Positions 8,066-17,559 of a DNA stretch of 33,076 bases are shown here, piece after piece. The first letter of the stretch is position 1; the number at the start of each line of letters is the position of its first letter. The stretch lies in assembly GCA_029232285.1 (NCBI GenBank), contig JAOXFI010000037.1:1-33076 (forward strand), written 5' to 3'. Under the pieces are notes generated by a model. It searched no databases. It saw only the letters and a program-made list of their open reading frames with translations, and had not been told where the DNA came from. This DNA is from Agmasoma carcini (nom. nud.). Lineage: Eukaryota > Microsporidia > Thelohaniidae. The position numbers and the translations under genes were made by a program.

Positions 8066-8548
8066 TTATTCTTGTAACGTTAAAGACACCTCAAACAATA
8101 ATAAACCTGCTTCTATAAATTCAATATCACTATTTGAAGTACTATTTATGCTAAAACACAGATTTTTGGTTTTTTTAATCGAATTTAAAAGTTTTTTTCT
8201 TAATGCAAAAATAACATTATCAAAACAATTTTTGCATAAACAATCATAATATTTTGTTTTAATAAACATAAAATTTTCTTCAATTTTTTTAAAATAATTT
8301 TTTATATTTTCATAAATTAACGAATAATTTTCATTTTCATTATTAACTAAATTATCTTTTAAATCATTTAAATAATTATTAAAATTAGAAAGATTGTTTG
8401 TTATTTGCATAAATTCTACTTTTTGTGCATAACAATTTGTTATAAGAAAATCTTTGCAATTTTTACAAATAGATTTCTCTCCTAAAATTAAATTTAAGAA
8501 AAACATATTTTTAGAATTTTTTTTTATTAAATTCAAATATTTCAACAT
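8066..8548 (-). CDS. Hypothetical cysteine-pair protein, possible paralogue of the 593 product
   Basis: This 160-residue protein is not recognised. From the second Met (8506) it starts MFFLNLILGEKS and then CKNC, followed by about 70 polar residues and KYYDCLCKNC, then a helix with FALRKKLLNSIKK. The order of hydrophobic start, CxxC, long spacer, YY-x-C...CxxC and basic helix repeats what is seen in the 593-1417 product, without the acidic tail. The initiator is uncertain: the ATG at 8548 lacks the usual tract, while the ATG at 8506 follows aaaaaaaaattctaaaaat. Four to six cysteines could bind zinc. The gene lies between the RNA candidate and a long TTAG array. Probably real; function unknown. 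Confidence 0.55.
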   Translation of the reverse strand: MLKYLNLIKKNSKNMFFLNLILGEKSICKNCKDFLITNCYAQKVEFMQITNNLSNFNNYLNDLKDNLVNNENENYSLIYENIKNYFKKIEENFMFIKTKYYDCLCKNCFDNVIFALRKKLLNSIKKTKNLCFSINSTSNSDIEFIEAGLLLFEVSLTLQE

Positions 8549-8591
8549 AAATCGTAATTTATGTCAGATAGTGTGAGTTAAAATTAGTATA

Positions 8592-8844
<253 letters not shown>

Positions 8845-8984
8845 AAAACCAATATTATGATAGGAATTCAAAATTTATAAATTTATTATATTGATTTAAA
8901 TATACCAGCAATACAAAATACAATTTAAAAGTTCTAATAAATATTAATATTGGACTATTATTAACAAATATATCATAATAATAT

Positions 8985-9255
8985 TAGTCAGAAGGTCAGT
9001 CGTGGTTAGTCGTGGTTAGTCGTGGTTAGTCGTGGTTAGTCGTGGTTAGTCGTGGTTAGTCGTGGTCAGTCATAGTCAGATAGTCAGTCGTGGTCAGTCA
9101 TAGTCAGATAGTCATACGTAGTCAGTCATAGTCATACAGTCAGATAGTCATACATGGTCAATTCGGTTTAGTCATAGTCAGTCATAGTTCATAGTCAGTC
9201 ATAGTTCATAGTCAGTCATAGTTCATGGTCAGTCATAGTCAGATAGTCAGTCATA
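8985..9255 (-). repeat. AGTCGTGGTT / AGTCATAGTC array (inverted member of the GACT family)
   Basis: It starts with six near-identical 10-bp copies of cgtggttagt (about 9001-9065), then decays into cagtcatagt and cagatagt units. On the minus strand it reads gactaaccacgac and gactatgactgac, the vocabulary of 4286-4483 and 9612-10013. It ends about 60 bp before the ATG of the 9314 gene. Confidence 0.9.
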
Positions 9256-9313
9256 ATATTTTTTATTTTTATTTATGCTTAAATTATAAAAAAATATTTT
9301 TTAAAATTATAAC

Positions 9314-9535
9314 ATGCTTGAAAATCATAAACTATCACGTAAATTCTTTGGTGTGCTTATAATAATGTTCTCTACTTATTTATTTATTATAATTCATCTA
9401 TCTTTTGTAATACAAATACGATACACTTTAAATATGTTTGCTTTTAAGTTTCCAGCCTTTCTTTTCATTATAATAATTTATTTAATGTTTATATTTAATA
9501 TAAGAAATTATGAAATTTATAAAAATATTAAATAA
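9314..9535 (+). CDS. Small two-span membrane protein, 73 residues
   Basis: I do not recognise it. Two strongly hydrophobic stretches (about 12-32 and 44-62) are joined by a short IQIRYTLNMFAFKF link, with charged ends (MLENHKLSRK and RNYEIYKNIK), which suggests a hairpin membrane protein. The ATG follows attttttaaaattataac, similar to other starts here. Small two-span proteins of this size occur among ER complex subunits (for example in GPI or dolichol-mannose pathways), but no motif lets me choose. The hydrophobic reading could also arise by chance in AT-rich DNA. It is enclosed by two inverted arrays of the same minisatellite family. Confidence 0.4.
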   Translation: MLENHKLSRKFFGVLIIMFSTYLFIIIHLSFVIQIRYTLNMFAFKFPAFLFIIIIYLMFIFNIRNYEIYKNIK

Positions 9536-9611
9536 TTTTTTAGTAATTTAAAAATATGTAAATTTATATAAAGTTGTGTATATAAAGTGTGATAATAATT
9601 AAATTATATTA

Positions 9612-10013
9612 GATTGACTAACTAACCTGACCATGTATGACCATCACTTACATTGTATGACTATCTGACTATGTCTGACCATGACCGACCATGACTGACC
9701 ATGACTGACCATGACTGACCATATCTGACCGAATATGTCTGACTATGAGCGACCATGTATGACTATGACTAACCATCTGACCATGTATGATTATGACTGA
9801 CTATGACTGACCATGTCTGATCATCTGACCATGTATGATTATGACTGACTATGAGCGACCATGTCTGACTATGAGCGACCATGTATGATTATGACTGACC
9901 ATATCTGACTGAATATGTCTGACTATGAGCGACCATGTATGATTATGACTGACCATCTGACCATGTATGATTATGTCTGACTATGAGCGACCATGTCTGA
10001 CCATGACTAACCT
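9612..10013 (+). repeat. TGACCATG / TGACTATGA tandem array
   Basis: About 400 bp of degenerate 8-10 base units (gaccatgact, gaccatgtat, gactatgagc), partly arranged in a higher-order period containing gattatgactgac and gagcgaccatg. It fills the gap between the convergent 9314 gene and TOM40. It is the longest member of the family seen at 4286 and, inverted, at 8985. Confidence 0.9.
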
Positions 10014-10045
10014 TATTATAAGTAACATCATTTATTATTTATTAA

Positions 10046-10846
10046 TTATGATTCATATGAAATACCAAAACCATACTCTAAATCATTCCAATCATACACA
10101 CCACTCAAATTAAATGTTATACAATCCGTAATACGTTGTTCAAAGCTAAAATTCATATCAATACCATTTTTAAAACTCACTTTGAACTCTTTTTCATCAT
10201 CTTTAGCTCTTATTCCTCCTCCTATTGCCTTTGGTGTATCAAAATCAAATTTTACTGCTAAATCAAGAAAATCATTAATTCTTCTATAATAATACACCGA
10301 TAACTGTCTAAGATCAACCAATATACTATTATTATCATTATCATACCTTGTTTTAAGGTTAAATCCTATAGAATTATCATGTGCTATAACTTCACTTCCA
10401 AGAATCAAATTTCCAAAACTTTTCACTGAACTAATAGAAAAAATAAACTCAGATGCTTCTAAAGCACATTGACAAACACTTCTTAGGTTAAAATATTTCT
10501 TAAAAAACAAAATTTCAAAAACTTGATATGATATTTTTGATGGAAATATTGTAGAACTAAACTTAGCAATTATATTTTTACTATTTAAATGTGAAGTTAT
10601 TGAATATGTGTTATTTAAATTAAAAGAGAACTGGAAAAAGAAATTATTTGATATAAAAGCAGTATTTATGGTTGAATCAGCTTTAGAAGATACTGATGAT
10701 ACCTGAAATGGATATATATGTTTAGTTATCCTTGTTTTATAGTCTTTTAATACTTCAAAGTCTATAATATTGGTATAATCATCATTAAGTGTATCAAATA
10801 AGTAATTTAGCTCTTTATCTTCATATTTAAATAATTTTTTATACAT
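10046..10846 (-). CDS. TOM40: Tom40-like outer-membrane protein import pore
   Basis: Probably the beta-barrel channel that imports proteins through the outer membrane of the mitosome. It has 266 residues, shorter than typical Tom40 (about 310-390), as expected for a microsporidian version. There is no signal peptide. After a polar N-terminal segment (1-45) the protein is a series of alternating-residue strands: FFFQFSFNLNNTYSITSHLN, FIFSISSVKSFGNLILGSEV, NSIGFNLKTRYD, GGIRAKDDEKEFKVSFKNG, MNFSFEQRI and FNLSGVYDWNDLEYGFGISY. A final strand ending in glycine-rich YGFGISYES fits a mitochondrial porin-fold barrel. VDAC has the same fold, but Tom40 is the member generally kept in microsporidia, so Tom40 is preferred. 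The ATG is preceded on the coding strand by tttatccca, a CCC-type signal. Confidence 0.7.
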   Translation of the reverse strand: MYKKLFKYEDKELNYLFDTLNDDYTNIIDFEVLKDYKTRITKHIYPFQVSSVSSKADSTINTAFISNNFFFQFSFNLNNTYSITSHLNSKNIIAKFSSTIFPSKISYQVFEILFFKKYFNLRSVCQCALEASEFIFSISSVKSFGNLILGSEVIAHDNSIGFNLKTRYDNDNNSILVDLRQLSVYYYRRINDFLDLAVKFDFDTPKAIGGGIRAKDDEKEFKVSFKNGIDMNFSFEQRITDCITFNLSGVYDWNDLEYGFGISYES

Positions 10847-10870
10847 TGGGATAAAGTTTTAAAAAAAATT
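10847..10870 (-). promoter_or_regulatory. CCC-type start signal of TOM40
   Basis: On the minus strand the sequence before the ATG reads aaattttttttaaaactttatcccaATG. CCC-like motifs close to the start codon are described for microsporidian genes; here CCC sits 2-4 bases before the ATG. Confidence 0.5.
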
Positions 10871-11140
10871 TATAATATAATTTTTATTATGCAATTTTTT
10901 ATAATATAATTTTTTATAATATAATTTTTATTATGCAATTTTTATTATGCAATTTTTATAATATAATTTTTATTATGCAATTTTTATTATGCAATTTTTA
11001 TCATAATATAATTTTTATAATGTAATTTTTATAATATAATTTTTATAATGTAATTTTTATTATGCAATTTTTATCATAATATAATTTTTATAATATATTT
11101 TTATCATCATATAATTTTTATCATAATATTTTTTTTTTAT
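10871..11140 (+). repeat. AT-rich array of ataatataattttt / ttatgcaattttt units
   Basis: Irregularly alternating 13-15 bp units (tataatataattttta, ttatgcaattttta, tcataatataattttta) fill the divergent gap between TOM40 and the eIF3b-like gene. It probably lies upstream of both promoters. Confidence 0.85.
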
Positions 11141-11184
11141 AATATTTTTTATAAATTGAGACAAACTTTTAAAAAATTTTATAC

Positions 11185-11202
11185 TTTTAAAAATTTTTTA
11201 TC
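11185..11202 (+). promoter_or_regulatory. Start-proximal AAAATTTTTT tract of the eIF3b-like gene
   Basis: The bases taaaaattttttatc abut the ATG at 11203. This is the same A-run/T-run arrangement as at MCM6 and CBF5. Confidence 0.45.
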
Positions 11203-12726
11203 ATGTCATCTCGAGTAATAGTCTTTGGCAACAATGAATGCATTGAAGACTTTCTTAAGTGTTATCCATATGTAGAAAAGGATAACATAACTTTAATACA
11301 ATGTCAAGAGTCTCACATACCTTACATAGAGTCACATGGCCTTAGTGCTCACAGCTTAAAAAAATATCAAAATTCTTCAAAAAGCTCAAAAAAATACAAA
11401 AATCTTCCTAAATTTGATCTTGACTTTGATTTTCAAAAAATAGGCTATGAATATTTATGTTGCACCTATTCTAACAAATTTGATATCTTTTCTGTCAATA
11501 AAACTGAAATAACAGAAGTCCTTAGTGCTTCTCCTTGCTACAATTGCGTTGTATCAAACAATGGCGTTTTATTCTGCTTTATCAATGAAAATAAAATTAA
11601 AATTCTAGCAAATGAAGAATTGAAGCTATATATCGATTTTTCATTCGATAAAGCTGTAGAAACCGTTGTATTCTCACAAAATGATAGATTTATATGTGTT
11701 ACACTCAAGGATAGGCTTGTTATATGTAACATAGAAGAAGGTAAGCAGCTTTTTGAATATGAAAAAGATGTTTTTTCATTTAATAATAATTTAATATCAA
11801 TTGGTTCAATACAAATTGACTTAAATAAGTCGGATTTTTCTTCTTATACTTATAAAGTAAAGATAGAACATGATCATAATAATATACATGAGTATTTGGG
11901 AAGTGCTAGCTTTAATTTGAACGTAAATTCAATTAAAAAATGCAAATATAACTTTTCTATTGATGAAAAGTTTAAATCAATTAAAATTGCTGAAAAAAAT
12001 GTCGAATTTATTAATGATAAAATTCAAATACTTAAAATAAACTCAAATAAGGTAAAAACATATGTAAATGTGACCGAAATTACATTTAAATTTTCTGATA
12101 ATAAAATTTTTATATTTTTAACTAAAACAGTTAAAAATAGTCAAATTTATTTGATGGAGAGTTTCTCCTATGTTAACGATAAGTTATTGATCACTACAAA
12201 TCCTTTAGAAAGTAAATTGAATGATTTTCAAGTATCAGATTCATTCTTTGTTTGCCATGATGCTAAGAAAGATCTTTGTTTTTATAGATATTCAAATAGA
12301 AATCGTAAATTTATATTAACTGACACAATTCAGAAGTTTAGTGTAAATTTGAGTTTAAATGGTGATTTACTTGTAGCTTATGATGAAGAATCTAGCAATA
12401 TTGAATTGTATGATAAAGGGAAGTTAAAAATAACTCATGTACATAAGGATTGTACAGATATCAGTTGGTCTAAGTCTAACTTATATTTTATTAGTTATTC
12501 TAAATTAACAGGACTAGTTCAATTATTTAATTGTGATGGAAGGCTATTGAATAGGAAAATATTAGGAAATTTGGTAAGTGTTGAATGGAGAGGTTATGTG
12601 CCATCATATGAGATAGTTAATGTTAGTGATGTTGAAGATGAGTCATCTGATGAGGTAGAAAAGGATATAGAGGGTTTAATACAAGAGTGGAAGGCTTATT
12701 TAGAATCCAAATCACGTATGAAATAA
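11203..12726 (+). CDS. PRT1: Translation initiation factor eIF3 subunit b-like (PRT1 homologue)
   Basis: A 507-residue beta-propeller protein. eIF3b is a scaffold of the eIF3 complex on the 40S subunit. The N-terminal 50 residues (VIVFGNNECIEDFLKCY) could be a much reduced form of the eIF3b RRM. From about 80 on, short strands of WD40/propeller type follow (CTYSNKFDIFSV, CVVSNNGVLFCFINENKI, VVFSQNDRFICVTLKDRLVI). The best clue is near 420-470: TDISWSKSNLYFISYS, then VQLFNCDGRLL, then VEWRGYVPS. In order and spacing these match the eIF3b end (VEWDPSGRY..., LWSFQGRLLY, FLWRPRPP). An acidic stretch (about 480-497) and a final QEWKAYLESK helix also fit. The family is usually 690-800 residues, so this is a reduced version. 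Another divergent propeller protein cannot be excluded. Confidence 0.6.
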   Translation: MSSRVIVFGNNECIEDFLKCYPYVEKDNITLIQCQESHIPYIESHGLSAHSLKKYQNSSKSSKKYKNLPKFDLDFDFQKIGYEYLCCTYSNKFDIFSVNKTEITEVLSASPCYNCVVSNNGVLFCFINENKIKILANEELKLYIDFSFDKAVETVVFSQNDRFICVTLKDRLVICNIEEGKQLFEYEKDVFSFNNNLISIGSIQIDLNKSDFSSYTYKVKIEHDHNNIHEYLGSASFNLNVNSIKKCKYNFSIDEKFKSIKIAEKNVEFINDKIQILKINSNKVKTYVNVTEITFKFSDNKIFIFLTKTVKNSQIYLMESFSYVNDKLLITTNPLESKLNDFQVSDSFFVCHDAKKDLCFYRYSNRNRKFILTDTIQKFSVNLSLNGDLLVAYDEESSNIELYDKGKLKITHVHKDCTDISWSKSNLYFISYSKLTGLVQLFNCDGRLLNRKILGNLVSVEWRGYVPSYEIVNVSDVEDESSDEVEKDIEGLIQEWKAYLESKSRMK

Positions 12727-13109
12727 AAATATTCAATTGATTTAATTTTTAAGTATTTTTTTAATATTTTTTTATTCATGGTTAGAATAAATCAAATGGA
12801 AAAATTGATTTTAATATTAAAGGGCTAGATTTGGTCTACTCATTAAAAAATGATGATATGCATACATGTGAATCAGAAATGAGTTTAAACTAATGTAGCA
12901 GATTAAAACCAGGTATTAGATAGTGATATAAAGAATTAACCTGATCAAGGATAATACAATACATTTACATTGGAAAAGTAGATTTTTGGTTAAATTAAGA
13001 ATATTAATTTAATACACCATGCGTAACTGTCGAAAATTATATAATTAGATATCACTTGAAACAGATTTTAACGCTAATAAATTAGGTAAACTCATAAATG
13101 TACAAATTA
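12727..13109. other. Spacer without recognised features
   Basis: AT-rich sequence after the eIF3b-like gene. I see no coding frame, RNA gene or clear repeat. It may include the eroded 5' part of the Merlin relic that follows. Confidence 0.4.
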
Positions 13110-13440
13110 AGTCTCGCCATGGCAGGTCTACAACAAAAAATTGATCAGTTTGTATAATTGAATATGGTGGTAAGATAGAGAGATATTTTGTCACCATAAT
13201 TACAAACAAGAAAGCATCAACCATTACGACAACCATAAATACTCAGGTAATGGTAGGGGTTGTATTTATACGGATTTTAGATGAGATTATATTTGTATTG
13301 TTGAAAAACTAACTATAGTTCATACTCAGGCAGTGGAATCTTTCAATAACCAAATTAAAAGTTGATTGAATGTACAAAATTCGAAGGATGTTTTTGTTGA
13401 ACAATAAATCGGACTTTTTTATCTCAATTTTATGTGTTAT
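13110..13440 (+). pseudogene. Merlin (IS1595-like) transposase relic
   Basis: Frame-broken translation gives IIEYGGKIERYFVTIITNKK near 13155-13215, then YTDF near 13267-13280, then VHTQAVESFNNQIKS near 13318-13360. The order matches Merlin/IS1595 DDE transposases: the G-x-E...V segment after the first acidic residue, the catalytic D in (S/T)D, then the conserved VHTQ-x-(I/V)ES block. Several frame changes and stops occur, and material between the second and third blocks is missing. It is clearly inactive. Confidence 0.65.
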
Positions 13441-13489
13441 TAAAATAATTTTGTTTCATTAATTGTATAAAAACAAATGGTTCAAATTA

Positions 13490-14130
13490 ATACTTGATAC
13501 AAGATTGGATTACAAAAGCGACTAGGCTTTAGTAGCTATATCAACTATTTATAAATAAATTAAGCATAGAATTACAACCAATATATGTAAAACTAAAAAG
13601 AGTACAAAATTTAATTAATTGAATTGGGAAAAGATTATAGTAATATAATTAAAACAAACTTATAGACAAAGCACCATTATTTCACATTGACTTGAATATT
13701 GAATTTGATTCAGATGCATCCAACATAGGCATCGGTATTGTATTAAAAGAAAATAATAAGATAGTAGGAATATACTGTGAAATTAATGAAAATAACTATA
13801 CAACAATAGGAAATTGATTTGTGCACTATTACGAGCCCTTCATCATCAATTTAGGAAAATTTTATTCAGTATCTGAACTACATGCTACGTAGATAATAAG
13901 AATATTTTATTCAAATCTTAATCAGGAGCAAAAGATTACAGAGACATGAAAATATATTACAAGAGTTTGCATCAAATAAATTCATAAAAACGTGTTTAAA
14001 CGAAAGGAAAGAAATTTTATCAAGATTAAACCACATCAAATAAAAACCGTGGATTATTAAAAAAAGAAATGGATCACGACCAAAATTTTCCAAGAACAAA
14101 AGAAGTGACAAAGGGGGAAACACAATTCAT
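13490..14130 (+). pseudogene. Ty3/gypsy-type retrotransposon relic: RT connection and RNase H
   Basis: Frame-broken translation reads KAPLFHIDLNIEFDSDASNI followed by GIGIVLKENNKIVG (about 13665-13785), then NENNYTTIGN (about 13785-13815). These match the start of gypsy RNase H (LETDASD-x-GIGAVL..., N-x-NY-x-TTEKE). A little upstream, a GFSSYINYL-like piece recalls the connection motif LRSFLGL-NYYR. Stops and shifts are frequent. The element breaks off at the Tc1-like insertion starting at 14227. Confidence 0.65.
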
Positions 14131-14226
14131 ATCAATATAATATTAAAAATTTAACTGAGGCAACAAAAAAATGTAAATTAAACCTTACACCCTTCTATTC
14201 GATTTAATGAAAAAATAAATAAAGTA

Positions 14227-15437
14227 ATCCAAAAATCACCGGACATCCCAAAAAGTTTGTGTGGACAAAAAAAATATTTAATAAAAAGATAATTAGAGCA
14301 TAATCTTATAAGTATATCTATATAAAAACAATTTTTTAATTAAAACCCAATAAAAAAACAGACACCTGGAAAAATCCAAGTAATTTTCTTCCTGATAAAA
14401 CTATAAATGAAATCGACAAAACTTAGAAATTTTCAGCTATTTTCAATAAAGATTTAAATACACGAAAGAGTGTAAAACTGACTCAAAATTTTACAATACA
14501 AGATCATGTTATAAAATACTAGAATGATGAAGAAGATAAAAGAAAGGGTGGCAAGAGGAAATTTAAAACAGTATTATAAATCAGTTTGGGATGATCAATA
14601 AAAACCCTTGCTCTACGTCTCGTAATATTAAAAATGTTTAAAATGAATCAAATGTAAAGATTTTTCTTCTAATAGAAAACTAATAAAATTACAAATAATT
14701 ATAGATTAAGAATTGTAAAACTGTTGCTATTTGAAGGTTAAGATTACTTTAGCGATGTTATTTTTCTGATAAAAATTTCTTCAACATATATAATGAATAT
14801 AAGAGAACAAAGAGGTGGGTTGAAGAAAGAAAATCAAAGCCTATAAATAAAACTGTCAAATTTGTTAAGAGGAAATATTTGTTTGGGGTTATATGAGTAG
14901 AAATGACATTGAAAATTTTGTGATTTTTAATAAAAATTTTTAAATGAGAGTGCACGAAAATACCAATTTTCAAAATATAAAATTTAACATATAATGTCCA
15001 AAGGTAAAGTAAGATGGCATCATATATTTAATATATAAAATTGAAGGTGTTAGAATGACCTTCATAGAGCCCAGATTTTAACCCTATGGAACATCTATGG
15101 GCTTATTTAAATCAAAAATTAAAAATGATTTATGAAAATAAGTCTGTTTAATATCAAAAGATGGTAAAACGTTTTCTTGTATCGGTGCATTTTACCTTAA
15201 AACATAAGTAAAAATTTATAAAGGAACGGGTCAAAGAAATTTTAGTGGTAAAGGGCGGTCATACATCATATTAAACAAATATGTTTGGTTTCTAATTTAA
15301 GATTTTTATATGAAATGCGCAATCTAAAAATATATATTATCGTAAATACAATTACACAATTATGTTCTAATATTTTCTTATAAAAATTTCTAATTTTTAC
15401 AGAAGCTTTGCATGGTTTCCGTTTTTTTTGAATATTG
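14227..15437 (+). mobile_element. Degenerate Tc1/mariner element with both ends recognisable
   Basis: The left end (14227-14330, reverse complement) and right end (about 15310-15437) are imperfect inverted repeats of each other and also match the repeat ending at 286. Both ends abut a TA dinucleotide (14225-14226 and 15438-15439), the Tc1/mariner target. Inside, the plus strand gives broken blocks of a DDE/D transposase: EERKSKPINKTVKFVKRKY near 14825-14880 and SPDFNPMEHLWAYLNQKLK near 15068-15130. The reading ends VVKGGHTSY with a stop at 15273-15275. Many stops and frameshifts separate the blocks, so the transposase is dead. Confidence 0.8.
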
Positions 15438-15899
15438 TATATTATTTTATTTTCTCACGTTTATATATTTCTAGCTTCTTTTTAATTAAATTATAAACAA
15501 ATAATTAAATAGTTGAGTTTATGATGACTATAATTTAAATACAATTGCGTACGTTGGCATTAGTCTATTTGTTTTTAGGTAACATACGTTAATAAAGACC
15601 ATCGAAGTATATAGTTTATTTATATTATTGTTATTTTAAGCTGTATTTACTTGACATTCAATATATTAAAATAGTATTTCTTTTACAGCTAATTGTATAA
15701 GCAAATGTCAATTAACTGTAATATGGTATTGTGTGCATGCCAGATTGTACCATATTTAAGGTACGATAAATATATTGATAAATGTGAGATTGATCAATTA
15801 ACATGATCGTTTTTACTTTTGTTTTTATTTTTTGAAGTCATTGAATTGATCAAAGAGTAGTTTTCATATTTTAGTTGAACTATATTTATATCAAATTTT
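15438..15899. other. Spacer without recognised features
   Basis: AT-rich sequence between the Tc1-like element and a repeat shared with 19370-19510. It contains a short imperfect palindrome around 15720-15760 (atggta...taccat). No gene was seen. Confidence 0.4.
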
Positions 15900-15989
15900 A
15901 ATATAAACAAATCAAAGTTTAAGTTTATGATAACAATGATTTGCAGTTATCCTGATAGACAAGGTTCTTTTTGAATTATTGAATGTAGA

Positions 15990-16115
15990 CAGAGTTTTAT
16001 ATTTATAGAATTTTTTTATTTTGTCATAACTGTTGCTTCCTGATTGTCTTGTTATCGATTCTGGGTATTTATGTTAAAAGAAGTTAATTGCATTCATCAT
16101 CTTTTATCAGTCATT
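15990..16115 (+). repeat. Direct repeat, copy A (copy B near 19380-19505)
   Basis: The string ctgttgcttcct, then ttgtct, then atttatgttaaaagaagttaatt, then catcatctttt-atcagt recurs with changes at 19398-19500 in the same orientation. The two copies lie on either side of the Ty3/gypsy RT relic and the Merlin element, so they may be eroded LTRs or internal pieces of one retroelement family. Confidence 0.5.
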
Positions 16116-16189
16116 ATTAAAATTGATATGATTAAATAAAATTTTCACATTTCTAAAACGAAATAAATTATTTTAAACCTTGCTTATGT

Positions 16190-17480
16190 TGGTTTGAGGA
16201 TAATAACGGCATGAGGAATTAACAGGGGCACGGTATATTTTTTTAATTAAAAAAATTATGATTGACTTATTTTCCTAAAATCAATATGTAATGGTGATTA
16301 TTTAAATTAAAACACCATGAAAGAATTGTTCATTAAATAGGGTCTTTGAAGTAGATAAACCATGCACACTTGTAAATTTGTGGTTTCTATTGATTCTGAT
16401 ATTTCTAAACCCTTTGGATTTTACTGTTTTTGCAAGAATTGTAAAAAAATGTGATATTAGGAGAGGAGCAACATTGTGTATTACAAAGATCAAAGTCACT
16501 AAAATATTAAAAAGTAGTAGCATTCTTTGCTGATAACTTTCAGGCGGATAGAATATCGGAGAAATTTGGGATCTCTTTTAAAACAGTTGCTAAAATAATA
16601 AACATTGCGAGAGTAAAACTTAAAGAATATAAAGATAACTTTTTAGTTGGTTTAGATGATTCAAGTGTAGTCGAAATTGGCAAATTTCTTATAGCTAAAA
16701 GGCGAAAAATAATGTTGGAAGGGTTGTCGACCAACAATGTGTTTTTGGGCAATTGAAAGAAGAAGGTTATTGTTGAAGACGGTTTAACATGTGATAAAAA
16801 TACTTTTAATTAAATTATAAAGGGAATTTATTGTTGAAAATGCGACTTTATGTGTGATTCTTTGCCGGCTTACATGTCATTCTTTAATGAAGATGACGCA
16901 TATGTTCATAGTGCAGTAAATCATTCGACCAACTTCGTTTCTTCATTTATCAGGGAAGTGCACAACTAAATGATCGAATACACCTGGGGTCTGATGAAAA
17001 ATGGGTTTTGAAAAAAAATATAGAAAGAGGAATTGTATAGAACTATACTTAAGAGAATTTTTTAGGGGAACAAAGAAGTTTGTCGATGATTTCTCATTTG
17101 GTTCACTGTTATCAATCATTTTTATAAATAAAAATTTAAAACCGTTAAAAGAAGGTGTGAATTTCTTATTAAACTATTTAAAAATCTAAATGATTTTTTG
17201 CGTGAATTTTTATAAAAATAATGATAATAATTTATGGGGTTTTGTTTAAAATAGCTTAAATATGAAGTCTTTACATCGTTATGCGAATGTCATAACAAAT
17301 CAAATTTAACTTATGAATTAATAATCATTAAATTTTAAAAATCAAAATTTACAGTTTAATTGGAGTTTTGGTTTTTAATCATCTATTTTTTCATTAAAAT
17401 AACCGCATATTTTAGTACAATTTAAACATATATTTTTAATTAAAAAAATATACAGTGCCTCTGTTATTACCCTCAAACTA
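16190..17480 (+). mobile_element. Merlin-type DNA transposon with inverted ends
   Basis: The ends are inverted repeats. The left end (16190-16255) has ggtttgaggataataac ... aggggcacggtatatttttttaattaaa; the right end (17430-17480, read on the minus strand) has agtttgagggtaataac agaggcactgtatatttttttaattaaa. Inside, on the plus strand, a broken IS1595/Merlin transposase can be read: VVEIGKFLIAKRRKIM near 16668-16715, DSLPAYMSFFNEDDAYVHS then AVNHSTNFVSSF near 16856-16955, IEYTWGLMKNGF near 16975-17010, and after a frameshift IELYLREFFRGTKKFVDDFS near 17035-17095. The first catalytic Asp of the usual VEID motif reads Gly (VEIG). The element is inactive but fairly complete in outline. Confidence 0.75.
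16380..17189 (+). pseudogene. Merlin transposase pseudogene inside the 16190-17480 element
   Basis: The coding remnant of a cut-and-paste DDE transposase. A possible N-terminal zinc-ribbon trace (FCKNCKK near 16430-16450) is followed by a helix-turn-helix-like stretch (ISEKFGISFKTVAKIINIAR near 16553-16612), the first acidic block with Asp replaced by Gly, the second catalytic block, and the IEYTW block carrying the usual Glu. At least three frame changes and several stops prevent translation. Confidence 0.7.
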
Positions 17481-17559
17481 AATATTATATATATATTTTT
17501 CAATTTTATTTATTCTAATTTATAAATGTAAATTTTTGTTCTGATTCTTATTATTCTAT

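Noticed and set aside
8985..10013. CRISPR-like array
   Set aside because: Units are 8-10 bases, degenerate and without unique spacers; the host is a eukaryote.
10046..10846. VDAC as identity of the beta-barrel gene
   Set aside because: The fold is shared, but VDAC is generally missing from microsporidia while Tom40 is kept; sequence alone cannot fully decide.
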